Made by a program: the position numbers and the translations under genes. Positions 15,800-24,318 of a stretch of 38,366 nt of DNA are shown here, piece after piece. The notes below the pieces were generated by a model that saw only the letters and a program-made list of their open reading frames with translations, was not told where the DNA came from and searched no databases. The stretch's first letter is position 1, and each line of letters opens with the position of its first letter. The DNA is from a virus: the IMG/VR virus record IMGVR_UViG_3300034072_000712, positions 1-38,366 of that record; one strand, given 5' to 3'.

Positions 15800-16195
15800 T
15801 TACTGGCCCCCACCTTCGCCGCCAGCGCCGTCAGCCGGCTTGCCATCGGACTTGTCCGATCCCGCACCGGCGTCCTTGTCCTGGCCGGGCTTGGCTTCCT
15901 TGGTGGTCGAAGCCCCCTTATCGGCCTTTGCCTGGGCCTTCGCCTGCCGCTGCGCAGCCTTTTCCTTCGGCCCGGGTGGCGGCGCGACATTCGGCACCTG
16001 CTCGCTGATCTCGCTTGCAGGTTCCTTGAAGCCCGGCAGCGCACCGTCTTCCAGTTCGAACAGATCGTGCGCGTCTTCTGGAATTTCGTCGCCCGGCGCG
16101 ACATAGAGGAACGCGCCATCGGTATCGCCTTCAGCCACGAGCTTCGTCTTGTCGGAGTTGAGGAACAGCCGCTGCCTTGCAATCACGCTACCCAT
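15800..16195 (-). CDS. Hypothetical head-region protein with disordered Ala/Lys/Gly tail
   Basis: This 131-residue protein starts at ATG 16195 (MGSVIARQRLFL) with AAGG upstream. The frame continues further up without start signals and overlaps a real gene there. The first 65 residues look folded and beta-rich (KTKLVAEGDTDGAFLYVAPGDEIPEDAH). The last 55 are low complexity, Ala/Lys/Gly/Asp-rich and ending in GGEGGGQ. I do not recognise it. Its position between a decoration-like and a connector gene suggests a small head protein. Confidence 0.5.
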   Translation of the reverse strand: MGSVIARQRLFLNSDKTKLVAEGDTDGAFLYVAPGDEIPEDAHDLFELEDGALPGFKEPASEISEQVPNVAPPPGPKEKAAQRQAKAQAKADKGASTTKEAKPGQDKDAGAGSDKSDGKPADGAGGEGGGQ

Positions 16196-16211
16196 TGCAT
16201 CGAACCTTTCG

Positions 16212-16760
16212 TCAGAGCGTCTCGTAGAAGTCGACGAGAACCGCCGTCCCATTGAGCGCGGAATTGAGGGTGACGGTGTTGCTCTCCAGCGCCGTGGCCG
16301 AGAACGCGACAGTAGGCGCGGTTCCTTCCAGCACGCCGCCCAGGAACGCCCGCAGCACGCTGTTGCGCGAAAGGAGCGCGCCAAGGCCAAGCTTCGCCCC
16401 GGTGCCCACGCGGATGCGTTCGGTGTTGGCCGAAACCCACGCCGGCAGGGTGATCTGTGTGATCGTCTTGAACGCCTTGTTGCCGACGACAGTGGCAGCA
16501 CCGGCAGCAACGATCGTCTCTGTGATGGTCTCGCCACCGGCATTGGTGCCGACGATCACAACGTTGCCCGCCACAGCCGCACCGTTGCCGGTCACCGTCA
16601 CATTGCGCGGCACGTCCGGCTGCGCGGCGAAACTGGTGACGACAGTGGTGGCCCCGCTGGCCATCGCCGTATCGCCCAGAATGCGGGAATTGACGCCAAG
16701 CAGAGCCGCGCCAAGTGCCGCCAACAGAATGCGCGATCCCGCGCCCAAAATCTTGCCCAT
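16212..16760 (-). CDS. Head decoration-like protein
   Basis: This 182-residue protein has a short hydrophobic N-terminus (RILLAALGAALLGV) and a body of regular beta strands containing VPRNVTVTGNGAAVAGNVVIVGTNAGGETITETI, a repeat-like pattern I know from phage head-associated proteins of the decoration/hypothetical type. It is encoded next to the capsid gene. It could decorate the capsid surface; no direct functional motif is visible. Confidence 0.5.
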   Translation of the reverse strand: MGKILGAGSRILLAALGAALLGVNSRILGDTAMASGATTVVTSFAAQPDVPRNVTVTGNGAAVAGNVVIVGTNAGGETITETIVAAGAATVVGNKAFKTITQITLPAWVSANTERIRVGTGAKLGLGALLSRNSVLRAFLGGVLEGTAPTVAFSATALESNTVTLNSALNGTAVLVDFYETL

Positions 16761-16790
16761 CGGACCAATCCTTTCGAGGGTTTGCCCGCT

Positions 16791-16919
16791 CTATTCGGCG
16801 GCGGGCGAGCGGCCCTGGACCATCAAGGGCTGCGGCTGCAGCGTGATGATCCGCCCACTCATGGCCTTGCCAGTGGCGCGCCGCCCCGAATGGCAGCTAC
16901 CGCCCCTTTGGGCTTGCAT
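16791..16919 (-). CDS. Possible 42-residue small protein
   Basis: A short open frame occupies the gap between the capsid and decoration genes. It runs from ATG 16919 to TAG 16791-16793; an internal ATG gives a 23-residue version starting MSGRIITLQPQ. Ribosome binding sites are weak for both. It may be a real minor gene or chance in GC-rich DNA. Confidence 0.25.
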   Translation of the reverse strand: MQAQRGGSCHSGRRATGKAMSGRIITLQPQPLMVQGRSPAAE

Positions 16920-16930
16920 TCAGGTCCGGC

Positions 16931-18247
16931 TTAGAGACCGGTGACCGAGCAGAACGCGGCCGGGCGCATCCACACCATTGCCGCACGGGCGTCGGCACGC
17001 ACGGTGCGCTTGCCCTCGGTGAACTGGCTACCGACATAGCCGACCGCCACTTCCACGCCGCGGCGTTCGAACAGGCTGCACCAGGCAGGCTGGAACGAGC
17101 CGGTATAGCCCGTGCCTGCGCTGTCCGCGTCGTTCTGCACGACCGGCAGGCCCCACAGGCGCTCCGGACCGCTTTCGGCCGGCGATCCCCAGATGTAGAT
17201 GCCGTCGGCCGTGCGCAGCAGGCGCACGCCCTGCCAGTCGGTCGGGTGCATCACGTGGTGCGTCGGCACGGCGCGGCCGGTAACGCGGATCTTGGTCATG
17301 GCCTTGAAGAAGGCATCGGGAACCGGATCAGCACCCTTGGCCTGGGTCTGGATGCCGCTCACGTTCTTAAGGCCGCGCAGGTTGGGCGAAGAGCCATCGC
17401 CGATCAGAACCTGCCGATCGAGCCGCTGGCGCACGCCGAAGGTCAGGCGGCTGTTGATGTAGCCCCGCATCATGGCCACATCTTCAAGTTGCTCGTCCGT
17501 CACCGGCACGCTGTCAGTGATCTTGGCGACCGACGACGTGCGCTCGGTGAACGCGAAGGCGCTTTCAGCATAGGCGCCGCCTTCGGCCGTCTCTGCCGCC
17601 GCGTGGGTCCGCGTGGTTTCTTCCATGAACTTGATCGCGGCCTGCGTCGTCGGGAACATCGGAATGATGTCCAGCAGCTGGATCGGGCGCGAGGTAGCTT
17701 CGACAAACCCGGGCAGACGCACACTTTCCGGAGCATAACCGGCGCTGGTGGTCATCAGCGTCTTGGCGCGCAGGGTGGCGAACTCTTCGCCCTTCACCAG
17801 CATGTCGGACAGCAGAAGGTCCGGGAAGGAAAGATCGATGCCGCCCGGCGACCCGCGCCCGGCGTAATCCTGGTAGGACTTGGCCTCACCGATCAGTTCG
17901 CCAAGCGACTTCACGCGCTCCTGCTCGCTGCGGTGATCGCCCTTGCCGCCCGGAAGCGGGAAGCCGCGAACCGCCTTGGACCGCGCCGCATGCTCCGCAG
18001 CCGCCTTCTCGGCACCTTCGAGCTTGTCGGCCTTCTCGCCCAGATCGTTCAGCTCGTCGTTCAACGCCCTGACCTTTTCGGCCACTGCGATCGAGCCCTT
18101 GACGTCAGCGCCAAGGCAGGTGACGCGATTGAAGTCGTACTTCTTCTCGCCGCCATCGCTGATCAGCGCTTCGGCAAAAACCTTGCCCAGCTCTTCCTGG
18201 CGCGCCTGCATCTTCTCGCGCACCTGGTGCAAATTCAAATCCGACAT
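16931..18247 (-). CDS. Major capsid protein, HK97 fold
   Basis: This 438-residue protein starts at ATG 18247, with GAGGAG eight bases upstream (GTG 18256 is too close to that site). The N-terminal ~120 residues are charged coiled coil (REKMQARQEELGKVF..., AEKVRALNDELNDLGEKADKLEG), the scaffolding delta domain removed by the protease. The rest fits the HK97 fold: PSV-like strand, E-T-T-R-T-H-A-A-A-E-T-A-E-G-G region, a long spine helix (DEQLEDVAMMRGYINSRLTFGVRQRLDRQVLIGDG, given in parts) and a C-terminal G-x-Q-F-x-E-G-K-R-T-V-R-A segment. The gene is separated from the protease gene by a 372-base gap with a late-promoter candidate. Confidence 0.9.
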   Translation of the reverse strand: MSDLNLHQVREKMQARQEELGKVFAEALISDGGEKKYDFNRVTCLGADVKGSIAVAEKVRALNDELNDLGEKADKLEGAEKAAAEHAARSKAVRGFPLPGGKGDHRSEQERVKSLGELIGEAKSYQDYAGRGSPGGIDLSFPDLLLSDMLVKGEEFATLRAKTLMTTSAGYAPESVRLPGFVEATSRPIQLLDIIPMFPTTQAAIKFMEETTRTHAAAETAEGGAYAESAFAFTERTSSVAKITDSVPVTDEQLEDVAMMRGYINSRLTFGVRQRLDRQVLIGDGSSPNLRGLKNVSGIQTQAKGADPVPDAFFKAMTKIRVTGRAVPTHHVMHPTDWQGVRLLRTADGIYIWGSPAESGPERLWGLPVVQNDADSAGTGYTGSFQPAWCSLFERRGVEVAVGYVGSQFTEGKRTVRADARAAMVWMRPAAFCSVTGL

Positions 18248-18315
18248 GCCCGTCACTCCTCAGGTCCAAAGGCCGAAACTCTGAGGGCCATGTGGCAGGA
18301 GGATGCGCAGGCTAT

Positions 18316-18336
18316 CGCCCCGGTCAGGTGACCGGG
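18316..18336 (-). promoter_or_regulatory. Late activator site candidate, copy at capsid gene
   Basis: This is the most symmetric of the four copies: a perfect palindrome CCCGGTCA-GG-TGACCGGG spans 18319-18336, and the shared 11-base core covers 18316-18326. It lies 69 bases before the capsid ATG. On the minus strand the core extends to CTGACCGGGGCGAT, identical over 14 bases to the endolysin copy. Confidence 0.65.
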
Positions 18337-18384
18337 TGTGCTGGGTTCCTGAAGAAGGGAATGCCCGTTGCCGCGGCGGGCGAA

Positions 18385-18419
18385 GTGACAACCGATGTGG
18401 ATCGGGCATCGGTTGTCAC
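18385..18419. repeat. 13-bp perfect inverted repeat upstream of capsid gene
   Basis: GTGACAACCGATG (18385-18397) and CATCGGTTGTCAC (18407-18419) flank nine bases. Further partial copies, TAACCGATGA near 18434 and GACAACCGGTC near 18453, follow in the same gap. The gap 18248-18619 has no gene I can support. Besides the late-promoter motif it holds this array, which may be a binding site or a mRNA structure. Confidence 0.6.
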
Positions 18420-18619
18420 GCAAAGCGGTGTAACCGATGAAACCCGCCGATGACAACCGGTCGCGCACCAAACCGCAAATCGCGTCGTCGAGAAGGGTTC
18501 GAAGTGCCCCACAGGGCGGTTTAAGAAGGGCTAAGAAGGCAGGTGAGCGCAATTCGCGGGGGACAGAGCCGTCAGGAGCCTCACAGAGCGTCCTGACGGC
18601 AAATTCAAGTTGGCCGGCT

Positions 18620-19330
18620 TCAGGCCTTCAGATGCTTGCGCGACTGTTGGTGCAGCCACCCTGCCATGGCCTGCTCGGCAATCAGCGCGTCGGCCTCTTC
18701 CGGCCCTTCTGCCGCCTTCTGCAGCACCAGCCCGATCGCGCCGTGGATCTCGCACAGCTGCTTAAGCCCCGTCGCCGAAACAGAGGCCGGATCGTCGCCG
18801 ATCGCCGCCGCCATCTCGGCGAGGTTGCCGATCAGCGGCGCGAACTTGGCTGCCTTCAGCTCGGCCGACTTCATCGACAGTGTTCCCGTCCCCACGCCAG
18901 CGCCGCGCAGGACGGGCGAGATTTCATCCACGTCCAGCTTCTTCAGGATCTGGACGTACTTGCCGTCACGCTGCTCCTGGACGGCATCGAGCACCTGGTA
19001 GCCGTAGGACCATTCCTGCACGGGCAGGCCCTTGGCCAGGTCGAACTTCAGCGTGGCATGCCAGTCCTTCCCGGCTTGCGTTTCCAGGTTGAGGTAAAGG
19101 TCGGCCACGCACCAGTCGCCGTCCTCGTGCAGCCAGGCCTTGCCGAACGGCATCGCCCGCCGATCGTGCGCCGGGATCATGTTGACCCATTGGCCGCCAC
19201 CTTGTTTCCAGCTGAAGGCACCCGGTGCGTAAGTGTCGCCGTCGCTGTCGATCGCCGAAAGCTGGGCAATGCGGGCGCGGCCGCTTCCGGCCTCGTCCAT
19301 CTTCTCGATCGTCATGCCCTTGATCTTCAT
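18620..19330 (-). CDS. Prohead maturation protease (HK97/S78 family)
   Basis: This 236-residue protein uses ATG 19330 with GAGGAG at good spacing (GTG 19339 overlaps that site). Catalytic residues are visible: His55 in MIPAHDRRAMPFG and Ser108 in VQEWSYGY, both in the setting of the U35/S78 prohead protease family. EISPVLRGAGVGT further on fits the conserved D/E-x-S-P-V strand. It cleaves the capsid delta domain. The C-terminal helical third may serve in assembly. Confidence 0.88.
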   Translation of the reverse strand: MKIKGMTIEKMDEAGSGRARIAQLSAIDSDGDTYAPGAFSWKQGGGQWVNMIPAHDRRAMPFGKAWLHEDGDWCVADLYLNLETQAGKDWHATLKFDLAKGLPVQEWSYGYQVLDAVQEQRDGKYVQILKKLDVDEISPVLRGAGVGTGTLSMKSAELKAAKFAPLIGNLAEMAAAIGDDPASVSATGLKQLCEIHGAIGLVLQKAAEGPEEADALIAEQAMAGWLHQQSRKHLKA

Positions 19331-19335
19331 TGGTC

Positions 19336-21438
19336 TCACTCCTCGAAATTGGGCGCGAAGCTCAGCGTCCCGTTGGGATGCTCTTCATCCGCCATGATCA
19401 GGGCCTGCTCGATGTTCACGATCGAGCCATTGCGGGCCATGTGCTCTTCGGTCGATCGGCCGGGGCCCAGCAGCCCGTCATAGACGATCAGCGTCGTGAT
19501 GCCGGCTTCCCGCGCGCGCTCTATTGTCGCCACGTTCTGGGCATAGGCAGTTTCGGTGCGGGCGATCCGGCGCGCCCGAAGCAGCGGCGAAGTGTTGGGC
19601 CCTTCCTCGACCAGGTCGGAAATGCGCATGGCAAGCCGAACCGGGCTTTCGCCTTCCGCGCGGCCCTGCGCCAGCGCCTTGAACAATGCATCGCGCGTCT
19701 GGCCTTCCAGATCGACAAGGCCAACGCGCTTGCCGCCTGCTGCGATGATGGATCGCGCTACCGCATCGGACAGGCCCACGCCGATGCCGCCATGCTCGGC
19801 AGCCGCACTGGAGGCCTTGGCAACCTCAAGATAGTGCGCCTCGTAGATTCGCCGCAGGTCTGCCTGCCACTGGTCGATCCCAAGCTTCTCCAGGATCATT
19901 TCCGTCAGCAGCTCGTCGGACTTCTGCTCCTTGCCCTTCAGGGTAGGATCGCGCTCAAGGAACGGCAGCGCCTCCTCCTCGGCTCGCTTGCCCAGGCTCG
20001 CAAAGAACCGCGTGAGGCGCTTCTCAGCGCTTGTCTGAAGCCCGGTCGCCTGCCGCTGCAGCAACAAAGCCCAGGCATAGCCTTTCTTGTACGCAGCCTC
20101 GCTGGCCTGATCCTTGGCACCCTTCCATTCCTTCGGCGGCGTCAAGAGCGGCATGCTGGTCTGTGGCTCCAGTCGGATGCCCACTTCGGCCACCGGCACT
20201 TCGTTCACCGATATCGGCCGCAGGTAGAAGTCGTTGGTGGAAAGCGGCTCCTCGCCCAGAATACGCAGCGCCTGGTGATGGCTGATCAGCCCTTCCTTGA
20301 ACTGCTTGATCGCACGGTCGCTGCGCTTGTCCTCGTCTTCCTGCAGGGCGACGACATCGTCAGTATCCCAGCACACATGCAACGCTTGCGATCCGGCAAA
20401 CTGGCTCAGCAGCGAACGCTTCAGCTCGTCGGCCAGCATACGGCCGATCGGGAGCACGCCATTGTTCCAGGCAAGCTTGCGCAGCTCCTCCATCGTCGCG
20501 CCAACCTTGGTCGACTGGAGCCCGGCGCCGAAGCCCACGATTGCAGCCGGGATGCCAAGGCACGCACAGACACGCTCCTCGGCAACGTCGCGGCCCTCGC
20601 TCATGTTCATCTGCTGCGGATTGAAGCCGTAGGCTTGCACGTCAGTCGGCGCACCCATCACCAGCGGCCCACCGCGGTTGTCCCCTCCGAAAGCCTGGGC
20701 AAACCATGTCTTGGTGGCAGCCACGTCCTCCGGTGCTGGCATAGCGCCAGCCTTCGGGCTGATCACCACGCCAGGCACACCCATGTTCCGCAGCAGGCTG
20801 GCCACAAAGTTGCTGCTTTCGAGATCGATGAATATCTCGCGGATCACGCCTTCCAGCGGGGACAGACCCATGCGCGGATTGCGCGGGTTGATGCCGTGCC
20901 GGAAATGCACCACGTCTTCTGGGCGGATGTGGAACGTCTCGCCAGCGCTTCCGCCTGGCCGGTAGTGATAATGACGGATGAACTCGCTGCCGTCCTGCGG
21001 CCAGCACGGTTCCATGTTCCAGCTCGGCACAAACCACAGCTCGGCAGGTTGGCCATATCCGTTTCGCACGATCAGCCAGTAGGCGTTGCCGGTGATGACG
21101 AACGACACGATCGTCGCCATCCACAGCGCGATATCGCCATAGAACGGATTTGGCGTCTGGATCAGCGCGAGCATCGGGTGATTGTCCACCTCGCTCACAT
21201 TGCCCTTGGCATCCTTGCGCCTCACCTTCAGCTCGGCCTCGGGCAGTGCGCGGCCAATCCACATCGCAGGCGCGGTCACAACCGAGGAATCGAGGCAGTC
21301 GCCCACTTCCTTGCGATAGTCGAACCGCGTCCGCCGCAGCAGGCCCGACAGGAAAGGCACCCGCCCGCCATGGCGCATCTCGCGCCAGGTCTCCGCAGCC
21401 TTCATGCTGAAGGACTTGAAGGATTGAAGCCAGTTCAT
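19336..21438 (-). CDS. Portal protein fused to MuF-like minor head domain
   Basis: This 700-residue protein has an HK97-family portal in the first ~430 residues: an N-terminal clip region, TGNAYWLIVRNGYGQP, HFRHGINPRNPRMGLSPL and VPGVVISP. The region from about 530 to 690 is a Mu gpF-like domain with the conserved R-R-I-A-R-T-E-T-A-Y-A-x-N run and a Y-D-G-x-x-G-x-G end. Usually portal and MuF are separate genes. Here no stop or start codon lies between them. MuF domains act inside the head and can carry toxins or aid ejection. The start overlaps the terminase stop (ATGA). Confidence 0.82.
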   Translation of the reverse strand: MNWLQSFKSFSMKAAETWREMRHGGRVPFLSGLLRRTRFDYRKEVGDCLDSSVVTAPAMWIGRALPEAELKVRRKDAKGNVSEVDNHPMLALIQTPNPFYGDIALWMATIVSFVITGNAYWLIVRNGYGQPAELWFVPSWNMEPCWPQDGSEFIRHYHYRPGGSAGETFHIRPEDVVHFRHGINPRNPRMGLSPLEGVIREIFIDLESSNFVASLLRNMGVPGVVISPKAGAMPAPEDVAATKTWFAQAFGGDNRGGPLVMGAPTDVQAYGFNPQQMNMSEGRDVAEERVCACLGIPAAIVGFGAGLQSTKVGATMEELRKLAWNNGVLPIGRMLADELKRSLLSQFAGSQALHVCWDTDDVVALQEDEDKRSDRAIKQFKEGLISHHQALRILGEEPLSTNDFYLRPISVNEVPVAEVGIRLEPQTSMPLLTPPKEWKGAKDQASEAAYKKGYAWALLLQRQATGLQTSAEKRLTRFFASLGKRAEEEALPFLERDPTLKGKEQKSDELLTEMILEKLGIDQWQADLRRIYEAHYLEVAKASSAAAEHGGIGVGLSDAVARSIIAAGGKRVGLVDLEGQTRDALFKALAQGRAEGESPVRLAMRISDLVEEGPNTSPLLRARRIARTETAYAQNVATIERAREAGITTLIVYDGLLGPGRSTEEHMARNGSIVNIEQALIMADEEHPNGTLSFAPNFEE

Positions 21439-22835
21439 GCCGGGATCCAGTCATCGTCGAGAGTGCGAGGCGCGCCGGGCCGCTTCGGCTCGATCAGCGG
21501 CTTCCACGCCGGGCCTTGTCCGTTGCCGGCCGCATGGATCGCCAGCGCCAGCGCCCAGAACCGGTCCGAGTGGCCATCCTTGGTGCGCTCGGCGGTGAAG
21601 CGGATGTTGCCCGCCGCCGTCGTTGTCTTGGTCACTGCGCGCAGATCGGCGCGGATGGCCTTGTCGTAGGGAATGCGCAGGCGGCGATCTTCCATCTTCG
21701 CGCGCAGCGGGTAGGCCAGCTCTTCCTTGACCCGGCCGGAGAAGTTCACGCCTTCGACGCGATAGGTGCCGAAGGCCTTCTGCGCATCGTCCGTCCAGCC
21801 AATGCCAAGGCCGGTGCTGTCGATGCACACCCGCTGGCAGCGTTCGAACCATGGCCACAGGATCTTCTCCTGGTCGCCCTTGGTCATTGCCCGCATGGTC
21901 TCGACGTGGCGCGTGTAGAGCACGTCCCCCAGCAGCTCGACGATCCACAGCACGGTCAGGTCCTGCTTGCGGCCGATATCCACTCCGGCGAACAACGTGC
22001 CGCCCTCGATCCGGCCCCAGTCGGTCCCGGCTGCATACTCGGCCGATGCGATCAGGTCATATTCCAGGAACGCCGCATCGTCGTCGGCGGGCTGGCACAT
22101 GTACTCCTGCAGGAAGCTTTCCTCGTCCGCGCAGCCGGATTTGACGAAGTCGTAGTAATCGGCCTCGGTCATTTCCTGCTGCTCGGCATCGGCCGGCAGC
22201 GACTGCTGCAGCTTGTAGAGGAAGCCCTGATCGAGCGCGTCCTGCAGGGTCACGGTGTGCAGGCTGATCTTCTTCGGGTTGCCCTGTTCCTTGATCTCGC
22301 GGACCAGGCCGTTGAAGAAGTTGTGGCTGCCACGGTGCGTGCTGATCAGCTCCATGTTGCCGCCCCAGGTGGTGCCCGGATAGGCAATCGCCCACAGCTT
22401 GCGCGGATCGGGATGCAGCGCGAATTCGTCGAGGATGCGCCCACCGCGTTTGCCCGCCTGCGCATCGGGATTGGACGACATCGAATTGATGCGCTTGCCC
22501 GTGGCGAAGTTCAGGACATAGGCAGTGTGCTTGGTCGCCTCGTCCACGATGCGCTCGCCCAGGTCCTGCGCGGCCATGTCGAGGATGCCGGTGAACAGCT
22601 TGCAGTCTTCCAGGAACAGCCGCGCCTGGATGTCGTCGCGCGAACTGACCCACTGATCATGCCGCGCGCCTTCCTTGCCGGTGCGCGCCACGGCGGCATA
22701 GGCCGTGGACCAGGAGATGCCGATCTGGCGGCTCTTCTCCATCAGCTTCAGCCGCGAATCGTCGGCGATCCACTTGCCCTGGTAAGGCAGGAAGATGGCG
22801 CCTGGGTTGGCAGGGATGATGCGCGCGTTGCCCAT
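21435..22835 (-). CDS. Terminase large subunit, Mu gp28-like
   Basis: This 466-residue protein has an ATPase part with a Walker A-like EKSRQIGISWS (about 33-43), in the R-Q-x-G-I/K-S/T form of phage terminases, and a Walker B GGRILDEFALH (about 130-140). The nuclease part begins at GVDIGRKQDLTV, first acidic residue of the RNase H-like fold, and includes a late acidic DRFWALALAIHA. Mu-type terminases package host-flanked DNA headfully. Order with gp25-27 homologues upstream supports the Mu gp28 assignment. Confidence 0.88.
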   Translation of the reverse strand: MGNARIIPANPGAIFLPYQGKWIADDSRLKLMEKSRQIGISWSTAYAAVARTGKEGARHDQWVSSRDDIQARLFLEDCKLFTGILDMAAQDLGERIVDEATKHTAYVLNFATGKRINSMSSNPDAQAGKRGGRILDEFALHPDPRKLWAIAYPGTTWGGNMELISTHRGSHNFFNGLVREIKEQGNPKKISLHTVTLQDALDQGFLYKLQQSLPADAEQQEMTEADYYDFVKSGCADEESFLQEYMCQPADDDAAFLEYDLIASAEYAAGTDWGRIEGGTLFAGVDIGRKQDLTVLWIVELLGDVLYTRHVETMRAMTKGDQEKILWPWFERCQRVCIDSTGLGIGWTDDAQKAFGTYRVEGVNFSGRVKEELAYPLRAKMEDRRLRIPYDKAIRADLRAVTKTTTAAGNIRFTAERTKDGHSDRFWALALAIHAAGNGQGPAWKPLIEPKRPGAPRTLDDDWIPA

Positions 22836-23092
22836 CAGCTTCGCCGCGCAATGAGCTTTGATTTCAAGAACTGAAGCTTGCGATCGACGCCAGCAATGAA
22901 CTGGCGGACATGTGATCCCTTGGTCACACCGGCCACCTCGTGAAGTACGTAAGTTGAGCCTTGTTCGTCACTTTCCGCGCCGACCACGATGACCAGCACA
23001 CAGCGACCATCTGTTGCAAGCAACTCGGCCAGAGCGGCTGCTTCCTGCTCGGCGAACTTGTTCCATGCCTCTTTTTGGGGTTCGGCACGCAT
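22835..23092 (-). CDS. Small hypothetical protein between terminase subunits
   Basis: This 85-residue protein is linked to both neighbours by one-base overlaps (TGATG). It has an N-terminal helix (KEAWNKFAEQEAAALAELLAT), a strand CVLVIVVGAES and a C-terminal basic helix. I do not recognise it. Placement between small and large terminase genes suggests a packaging accessory, but this is only positional. Confidence 0.5.
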   Translation of the reverse strand: MRAEPQKEAWNKFAEQEAAALAELLATDGRCVLVIVVGAESDEQGSTYVLHEVAGVTKGSHVRQFIAGVDRKLQFLKSKLIARRS

Positions 23093-23679
23093 CAGCCAAC
23101 CCCCAGGGCGCGGTTGATTTCGGCCAAAGTCTCGGCCGAAACACCGGCTTTCTTGACCTTCTCGGTTACCTCTTCGGCAGCCCTGGCCATCTTCTCAGCC
23201 ACTCGCGATTCCAGCTGGCGGCGGTATTCGTCTGACCCCTTCTGGGCAGAGACGGCCGACTGCAGCGCGCGGCTCAGTTCCATGATGCCCTTGGTCGAAA
23301 CCTCGCCACCTTCCAGCAGCTGGAACATTGCCGTCTTCAGCATCTCGGCCACGGCCACGGTCACCTGATCCGGGCCATCGGTGCCGAGCGAAGTCACCAG
23401 CTCGCCCGACATGCGCTGCACTTCGTCCAGCTTGCGGAACTGGATCGCCTTGCGCACGGCATAGCGCGACCATGCAGACTTCGAGATCGGCGCGATGCCC
23501 TTGTCGGCTAGCCGCTCGTTGAACTCCATCAGGATCGTGTTCTGCGGCAGCTTGCGCTCGCGCAGCTGCTCCAGCGCCCAGATCACGTCGGCCTCGGCCT
23601 CGTCCGGCAGCTGGTCGATCGACGATAGCCGACCGCGGCCCTCCCGGCGGTTCTGCTCAGCCTGATCCCCCCCGGCCAC
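23092..23679 (-). CDS. Small terminase / DUF3486 protein, Mu gp27-like
   Basis: This 195-residue protein starts with GTG at 23679. The order GRGRLSSIDQLPDEAEADV, a helix, NTILMEFNERLADKGI and ISKSAWSRYAVRK follows the DUF3486 (Mu gp27) family, which lies just before the large terminase and is thought to be its DNA-recognising partner. ISKSAWSRYAVRK looks like the recognition part of a helix-turn-helix. The C-terminal half is long coiled coil suitable for ring assembly. Confidence 0.85.
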   Translation of the reverse strand: MAGGDQAEQNRREGRGRLSSIDQLPDEAEADVIWALEQLRERKLPQNTILMEFNERLADKGIAPISKSAWSRYAVRKAIQFRKLDEVQRMSGELVTSLGTDGPDQVTVAVAEMLKTAMFQLLEGGEVSTKGIMELSRALQSAVSAQKGSDEYRRQLESRVAEKMARAAEEVTEKVKKAGVSAETLAEINRALGVG

Positions 23680-23680
23680 G

Positions 23681-23980
23681 TCAGATCGCCTCGGAAGGCG
23701 GCGTGATCCCTTCGATCACCACGCGCTCGTCGAGGAAGTCGCGGCCAAGCGGCAGGATCTTCGCGACCAGGACCGACCCTGCAGACTGCAGCTCGATCGC
23801 GCCCAACGCTTCCAGCTTGCGCAGCTGAGTGGCGATCCAGTCGCGATCCCGCTTGATGCCAAATACGTCCAACGTGCGGCGGATCAGCAGCTCGTTAAGC
23901 CGCCCATCTACCTGGCGCTTCAACTCGCGCAGGATCTGCAGACGTGCGTCTGCGGCGATCGCGTCGGCCAGGTTGCTCAC
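23681..23980 (-). CDS. Mu gp26-like protein (VpaChn25_0724 family), winged helix
   Basis: This 99-residue protein starts with GTG overlapping the upstream stop (GTGA). The segment ADARLQILRELKRQVDGRLNE, then RTLDVFGIKRDRDWIATQLRKLEALGAIEL, has the helix-turn-helix plus wing of the VpaChn25_0724 family that accompanies DUF3486 genes in Mu-like phages. Its role in packaging is not established. Confidence 0.8.
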   Translation of the reverse strand: MSNLADAIAADARLQILRELKRQVDGRLNELLIRRTLDVFGIKRDRDWIATQLRKLEALGAIELQSAGSVLVAKILPLGRDFLDERVVIEGITPPSEAI

Positions 23981-24318
23981 TTGCCCAGTCCTTTCTCGAT
24001 CAGCATGCGCTCAATCCGTTCCACCGATCGCGCGGTGCGATCCGCTGTTTCACGCTGGGCAGCAGTGCGTTCGTCGATCAGCTGCTCGATCCGCTGGATA
24101 TCCTTCGCGGTTGCAGCCTCTTCCTTCAGCTCCGCCACTTCTGACTCGAGATGCCCCACCCGCTGCGAAAGCGTGTTCACCTTGCCAGACAGGCCGCTGA
24201 CCTTGCGTCCAAGCTGGCCCGTGCCCTCAGGGTTTGCCGCCCCGCCACGCCACACCACCGTGCCGATTGAGAAGACGATGAAGATGATGATGGCCCATTC
24301 CAGCCAACTGCCGGTCAT
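23977..24318 (-). CDS. DUF2730-like protein, Mu gp25-like
   Basis: This 113-residue protein has one N-terminal membrane helix (WLEWAIIIFIVFSIGTVVW) followed by a coiled coil (LGRKVSGLSGKVNTLSQRVGHLESEVAELKEE, in parts) and a basic C-terminus. This is the layout of DUF2730 proteins at this place in Mu-like phages. Its function is unclear. Overlaps of 4 bases on both sides. Confidence 0.75.
   Translation of the reverse strand: MTGSWLEWAIIIFIVFSIGTVVWRGGAANPEGTGQLGRKVSGLSGKVNTLSQRVGHLESEVAELKEEAATAKDIQRIEQLIDERTAAQRETADRTARSVERIERMLIEKGLGK

Noticed and set aside
19330-21669. 779-residue plus-strand open frame opposite the portal gene
   Set aside because: It mirrors the real portal-MuF gene, has Arg/His-rich composition and no ribosome binding site; typical antisense shadow in GC-rich DNA.
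21516-22874. 452-residue plus-strand frame opposite the large terminase
   Set aside because: Shadow of the terminase gene, without family resemblance.
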